This document shows positions 6,008 to 8,706 of a DNA stretch of 8,706 bases, piece by piece; the first letter of the stretch is position 1; every line of letters begins with the position of its first letter. The notes under the pieces are model-generated. The model made no database searches. It was not told where the DNA came from and was given only the letters and a program-made list of their open reading frames with translations. Origin of the DNA: Candidatus Rifleibacteriota bacterium (GTDB taxonomy: Bacteria; Riflebacteria; Ozemobacteria; Ozemobacterales; Ozemobacteraceae); assembly GCA_029560455.1 (NCBI GenBank), contig JAKQKW010000052.1, positions 1 to 8,706 of the forward strand, written 5' to 3'. The position numbers were made by a program, and so were the translations under genes.

Positions 6008-8409
6008 ACCCCAAACAACCTTTCTTTGGCAGCGAGCATCACTTCAGCCGGGTTGCCGAGCATTTTAAGAGCTGCCAGACCGCCGGCCATTTTTATCTCC
6101 GGCACTTCCCACAGTGCGGGGGTTTCGAGGGCGTCGGTGCCGCCGCGGGCGAACTGCCAACCCAGACCTTTCAGAACATTTGCAGGTCTCGTATTCATAC
6201 CTGCAAACCATTCAGCATGAGCGTCGAGGTATAATTCGCCGCGTTCGCTGCGTTTCAAAGCCCTGGCGTGATAACCGTGATGACCGAAAAAATCGAAAAG
6301 ATCGCAATCGGTCATATTATCTATTTCACGAATCACTTCAGGGCTGAAATTATCGCCAAGAAGATGATCGATAAGGCTGCGCCGCTTTCCGGTTTCGATC
6401 CACAGCTGCCGAAACTCGGCCAGGTTGTGAGCCTCGGCAAGAACCCGCTGAATCACCTCACGACGATACTCATCGACCGGAATCGGCGTATCGCGCCCTT
6501 CGCGGCGGGTAAGAATAAAATGCCCCTGAGGTGAGACATAAACGTAATGACCGCCGATCTCGGCAACGCCTGGTGGCGTAACCGGCGGCCCGGGTGGCTC
6601 ATCGATGCCTCCGGGGCCTTTGCCGCCGCCTGCCCGTGGTCGCTGCGGAGCAGTTATGAAGTCGGTGCCAAAAAGATTGCTGACATCGGTGTAGTCATAA
6701 AGCCAGAATTTGTATTTCTGCGTCTCTTCGTGAATGCGGGTGCCGCGCCCGACCATCTGATAAAATTTGATGGGTGACTGAAGATAACGAAAGAAAACCA
6801 CGGCGTTCAGCCGCTCGATATCGACACCCGCTTCGAGCAGATCGACGGTACAGGCAATAAAAGCCCGCTCACCCGAACCGCGCATCGGTTCGATCATGTC
6901 GGCTCCGTTGTTCGCCCCCCCCATGCATTTGAAGGCATAATGTTCTTTGGGGATCTGACCGCGCTCTTTGCACCAGCGCGCATAAAGATTGTTCATCTGC
7001 ATGGCTACGCGGTCAGCGTGAATCTCCCGGGTGCAGAAGATGATCACCTTCTGTTCCGGGCCACCGTTGGCGCAAAGCAACTTAAAAAGGTCTTCGCACA
7101 TGGCGGGGGTTCGCAGTTCGATAAAAAGCTCGTCGTCGAAATCCTTACCGGTGTAATGGCTTTTGGTCAGATCGTCTTCAGTAAGCAATTTCCCGGTGCG
7201 GATATCTTTCACACCGGCTTTGAGAACTTCTTCTCTGGTAAAAACGCGTTTATCGATATCGGCCTTGCGTCTGACGATCTCACAGGCGGCAAGATAACCG
7301 TCTTCCTGTGCCTGAATAAGGGTATATTCATAAACCGGTTCGCCGAAATATTTGTGGTTGTTGGCTGTAATTTCACGATCTTCATCGGTAGCATGCTTTG
7401 ATTCCTGCAGCCGGCGAGGCGTGGCGGTAAGGCCGATGTGAATGGCATCGGGGTTGCGTTTGAGAACTTCTGACCACTTTCCCCAGGCTGAGCGATGACA
7501 CTCATCGATAATGATGACACTGAAAGCATTTTCCTTGTAGTGCTCTGAAAGAAAGCTGGCGAAGTCATCGTTTTCATCGTCTAGCCCGAGAGTCTGATAG
7601 GTCGCAATATGAACGCGGGCATTGGTGGCGGCATTAGTGCCGTTTTCAGTTTTGACGATGCGGGCGTTATCACCGAAAGCTGCTTTAAGTTTTGTATAAG
7701 CCTGCTCGCGCAGTTCATCTCTATCGCAGAGAAAAAGCGCCGGTTTTGGAAGCTAGCCAGCCTGCCCCAGACGCCAGAGCAGATTGGTGGCAATGATAGT
7801 TTTGCCTGAGCCGGTAGCAAGTGCCAACAGCACCCGTGCCGGCTCACCCTGACGACGGCAGTTGATGATTTTAGCAAAGGCGGCACGAATGGCGGCATCC
7901 TGGTAATAGCGGGTCTGCGACCAGGCCTGACTGTCGGCCTGAAACAGCATGGATGCATCGGGCGCCGTGATATCAATACCGGTATCTCTGGCATAGCGGG
8001 CGACCAGATCGGAATGTGCCGGAAAATCTGCAAAAGGTAACGGACCGGCCTGCAAATTGGTGAACAGGTCAAAGTCGCCGTAAAGATGGCCATTGGTTGC
8101 AAAGACGTATTTCACCGCAAAACGCTGGCAATCTGCATAGCCTTTAGCCTGCTGCATACCTTTCAACGGGTCTTCGGTTTCTTTTTTGGCTTCAAGAAGC
8201 CCGACCGGCAAAGGCGCTGGCATGTTTGCGGTCTGGACACAGAGCAAATAATCGGTGCGCCCGGCACCTTTCCGGCGACGACCTTTTGAGCCGGTCGGCT
8301 CGACAGGAGCAGGGGTTTCCATTTTGATACGCTGGTGATCGTCATAGCCCTTGGCGCGCAACACCGGGTCTATGAGAAAAAATCTGGTTTCCTGCTCGTT
8401 GTAGCTCAC
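6004..8409 (-). pseudogene. hsdR: Type I restriction endonuclease subunit HsdR, interrupted by one in-frame amber codon
   Basis: The DNA-translocating motor and nuclease of the type I system. The frame runs 801 codons, about the length of compact EcoAI/EcoEI-type HsdR, with one stop inside: TAG at codon 219 (7753-7755). Before it are the PD-(D/E)xK-like nuclease residues (GRTDYLL, Asp53; LLEAKKE, Glu73 and Lys75), an RYYQ Q-motif near 167 and Walker A ATGSGKT (198-204). After it, in the same frame, come CDRDEL, DECHR (302-306), LTATP (327-331), FCTREIHADR, the ACTVDLLEAGVD helicase segment, QMVGRGTRI (551-559), a Gly/Pro-rich linker (about 590-615) and an EcoEI_R_C-like C-terminus. No frameshift is present. 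Translation starts at GTG 8409, because an in-frame TAA lies two codons upstream. The 218-residue product would lack all motor motifs after Walker A. A sequence error or suppression would restore a normal protein. Confidence 0.88.
7753..7755 (-). other. In-frame amber (TAG) codon inside hsdR
   Basis: The plus strand reads CTA, so the hsdR frame reads TAG between GQAG and LPKPALF. Conserved helicase motifs continue in the same frame on both sides, so this is a point change and not a gene boundary. One C-to-T transition from CAG (glutamine) would be enough to create it. The ligase gene in the same operon ends in TAG, which argues mildly against amber being read as sense in this organism. Confidence 0.9.
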
Positions 8410-8479
8410 GGTTTATCCATCACTGAAAAATTATTCCATGCTGTTGCCTGTCGCAATTTGCGCATCAATCCAGACTTTT

Positions 8480-8509
8480 ATAATACAATGCGGTTTTACA
8501 TTAAGTCAA
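8480..8509 (-). promoter_or_regulatory. Sigma70-type promoter of the hsdR operon
   Basis: On the minus strand a TTGACT -35 box (8504-8509) and a TATTAT -10 box (8480-8485) are separated by 18 bases. Each box is one mismatch from consensus. Transcription would start near 8473 and give a leader of about 64 nt before the hsdR GTG. No other promoter this good is visible between the tightly packed downstream genes, so it probably drives all six. Confidence 0.65.
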
Positions 8510-8515
8510 ACGACC

Positions 8516-8557
8516 TGTGAAATGAAATTTTCCCGGTGCAAGACAGATTATTTCACA
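8516..8557. repeat. 8-bp inverted repeat next to the hsdR promoter
   Basis: TGTGAAAT (8516-8523) and ATTTCACA (8550-8557) are perfect inverted copies separated by 26 bases. The inner arm lies 6 bases upstream of the hsdR -35 box and the outer arm covers the last codons of the small membrane protein. It could be a two-half-site operator or a long-loop hairpin after the upstream gene. The loop is too long and there is no T run, so a classical terminator is unlikely. Chance occurrence cannot be excluded. Confidence 0.25.
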
Positions 8558-8703
8558 AGCAGCGGCACAATGATCGCCAGACAGACCAGCAAAGCGGTAA
8601 GCAGGATGGCGCCCATGAGAAACCAGTGGGGAACAAAATTTGCCGGGCTGGCAACCGGTTCGCGGTCAGGAGCTGCTTCAGGGTTTCTGGTCTGGCGAAG
8701 CAT
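8548..8703 (-). CDS. Small single-span membrane protein, possibly a C-terminal fragment
   Basis: From the ATG at 8701-8703 to the TAA at 8548-8550 this frame codes for 51 residues. A charged, proline-rich N-terminal part (LRQTRNPEAAPDREP) is followed by one strongly hydrophobic segment, about residues 27-50, with WFLMGAILLTALLVC and a last residue Lys. This is the pattern of a membrane anchor with a cytoplasmic N-terminus. The frame is still open at the window edge (one codon before the ATG), so it may be the end of a longer protein. It lies on the same strand as and upstream of hsdR, separated by 138 bases with a promoter. I recognise no family. Confidence 0.5.
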   Translation of the reverse strand: MLRQTRNPEAAPDREPVASPANFVPHWFLMGAILLTALLVCLAIIVPLLVK

Positions 8704-8706
8704 GGT

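Noticed and set aside
7210..7212. Possible internal GTG start making a separate 402-residue helicase protein from the 3' part of hsdR.
   Set aside because: The same frame stays open upstream to the amber codon and codes for conserved motifs (DECHR, LTATP), so this GTG is an ordinary valine codon. It would also leave the motor without its ATP-binding half.
7209..8102. Other minus-strand frames over the middle of hsdR (7209-7577 and 7581-8102) that might suggest a frameshift.
   Set aside because: Codon-by-codon reading shows hsdR motifs continuing in the original frame from the amber codon to 7210, so no frameshift is needed. The other frames show no family motifs.
1..8706. CRISPR arrays, tRNA or rRNA genes, insertion-sequence ends.
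   Set aside because: No regularly spaced repeats, cloverleaf or rRNA-like segments, transposase, or terminal inverted repeats were seen.

Overview
The window is bacterial DNA of moderate and uneven GC content. Genes overlap by four bases, GTG is used as a start codon, and there is a sigma70-like promoter. I cannot name the species. The first 14 bases match the 3' end of the Illumina TruSeq read-1 adapter, so this is the raw edge of a draft or metagenomic contig and position 1 is not a biological boundary.

Layout: (a) 16-234, plus strand, the C-terminal end of an unrecognised protein. (b) About 235-341, a short convergent gap with a possible terminator for the minus-strand operon. (c) 342-8409, one compact minus-strand operon of six genes, read from high to low coordinates: hsdR, hsdS, hsdM, a DUF3696-type AAA/ABC ATPase, a PIN-domain nuclease and an Rnl2-like ATP-dependent RNA ligase. 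Neighbouring genes overlap by 4 bases (hsdR/hsdS, ATPase/PIN, PIN/ligase) or lie 2-5 bases apart (hsdS/hsdM, hsdM/ATPase). (d) 8410-8547, the intergenic leader, with a good promoter (TTGACT-18-TATTAT) facing hsdR and an 8-bp inverted repeat beside it. (e) 8548-8703, minus strand, a small single-span membrane protein or the end of a larger one.

The first half of the operon is a type I restriction-modification system: HsdR is the translocating nuclease, HsdS the specificity subunit and HsdM the adenine methylase. hsdR is intact in reading frame over 801 codons except for one in-frame amber TAG at codon 219, just after Walker A. Unless this is a sequence error or is suppressed, restriction is off and the methylase remains.

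The second half is the most interesting part. An ATPase of the sensor type seen in several anti-phage systems is followed by a metal-dependent PIN nuclease and an RNA ligase. PIN enzymes normally leave 3'-OH and 5'-phosphate ends, which are the ends an Rnl2-type ligase seals. The genes therefore look like a matched cut-and-reseal (toxin plus repair or antidote) unit attached to a type I R-M operon. This recalls PrrC/RloC anticodon nucleases linked to hsd loci, but here the nuclease class differs and a repair ligase is built in. That functional reading is inference; the domain assignments rest on motifs visible in the sequence.
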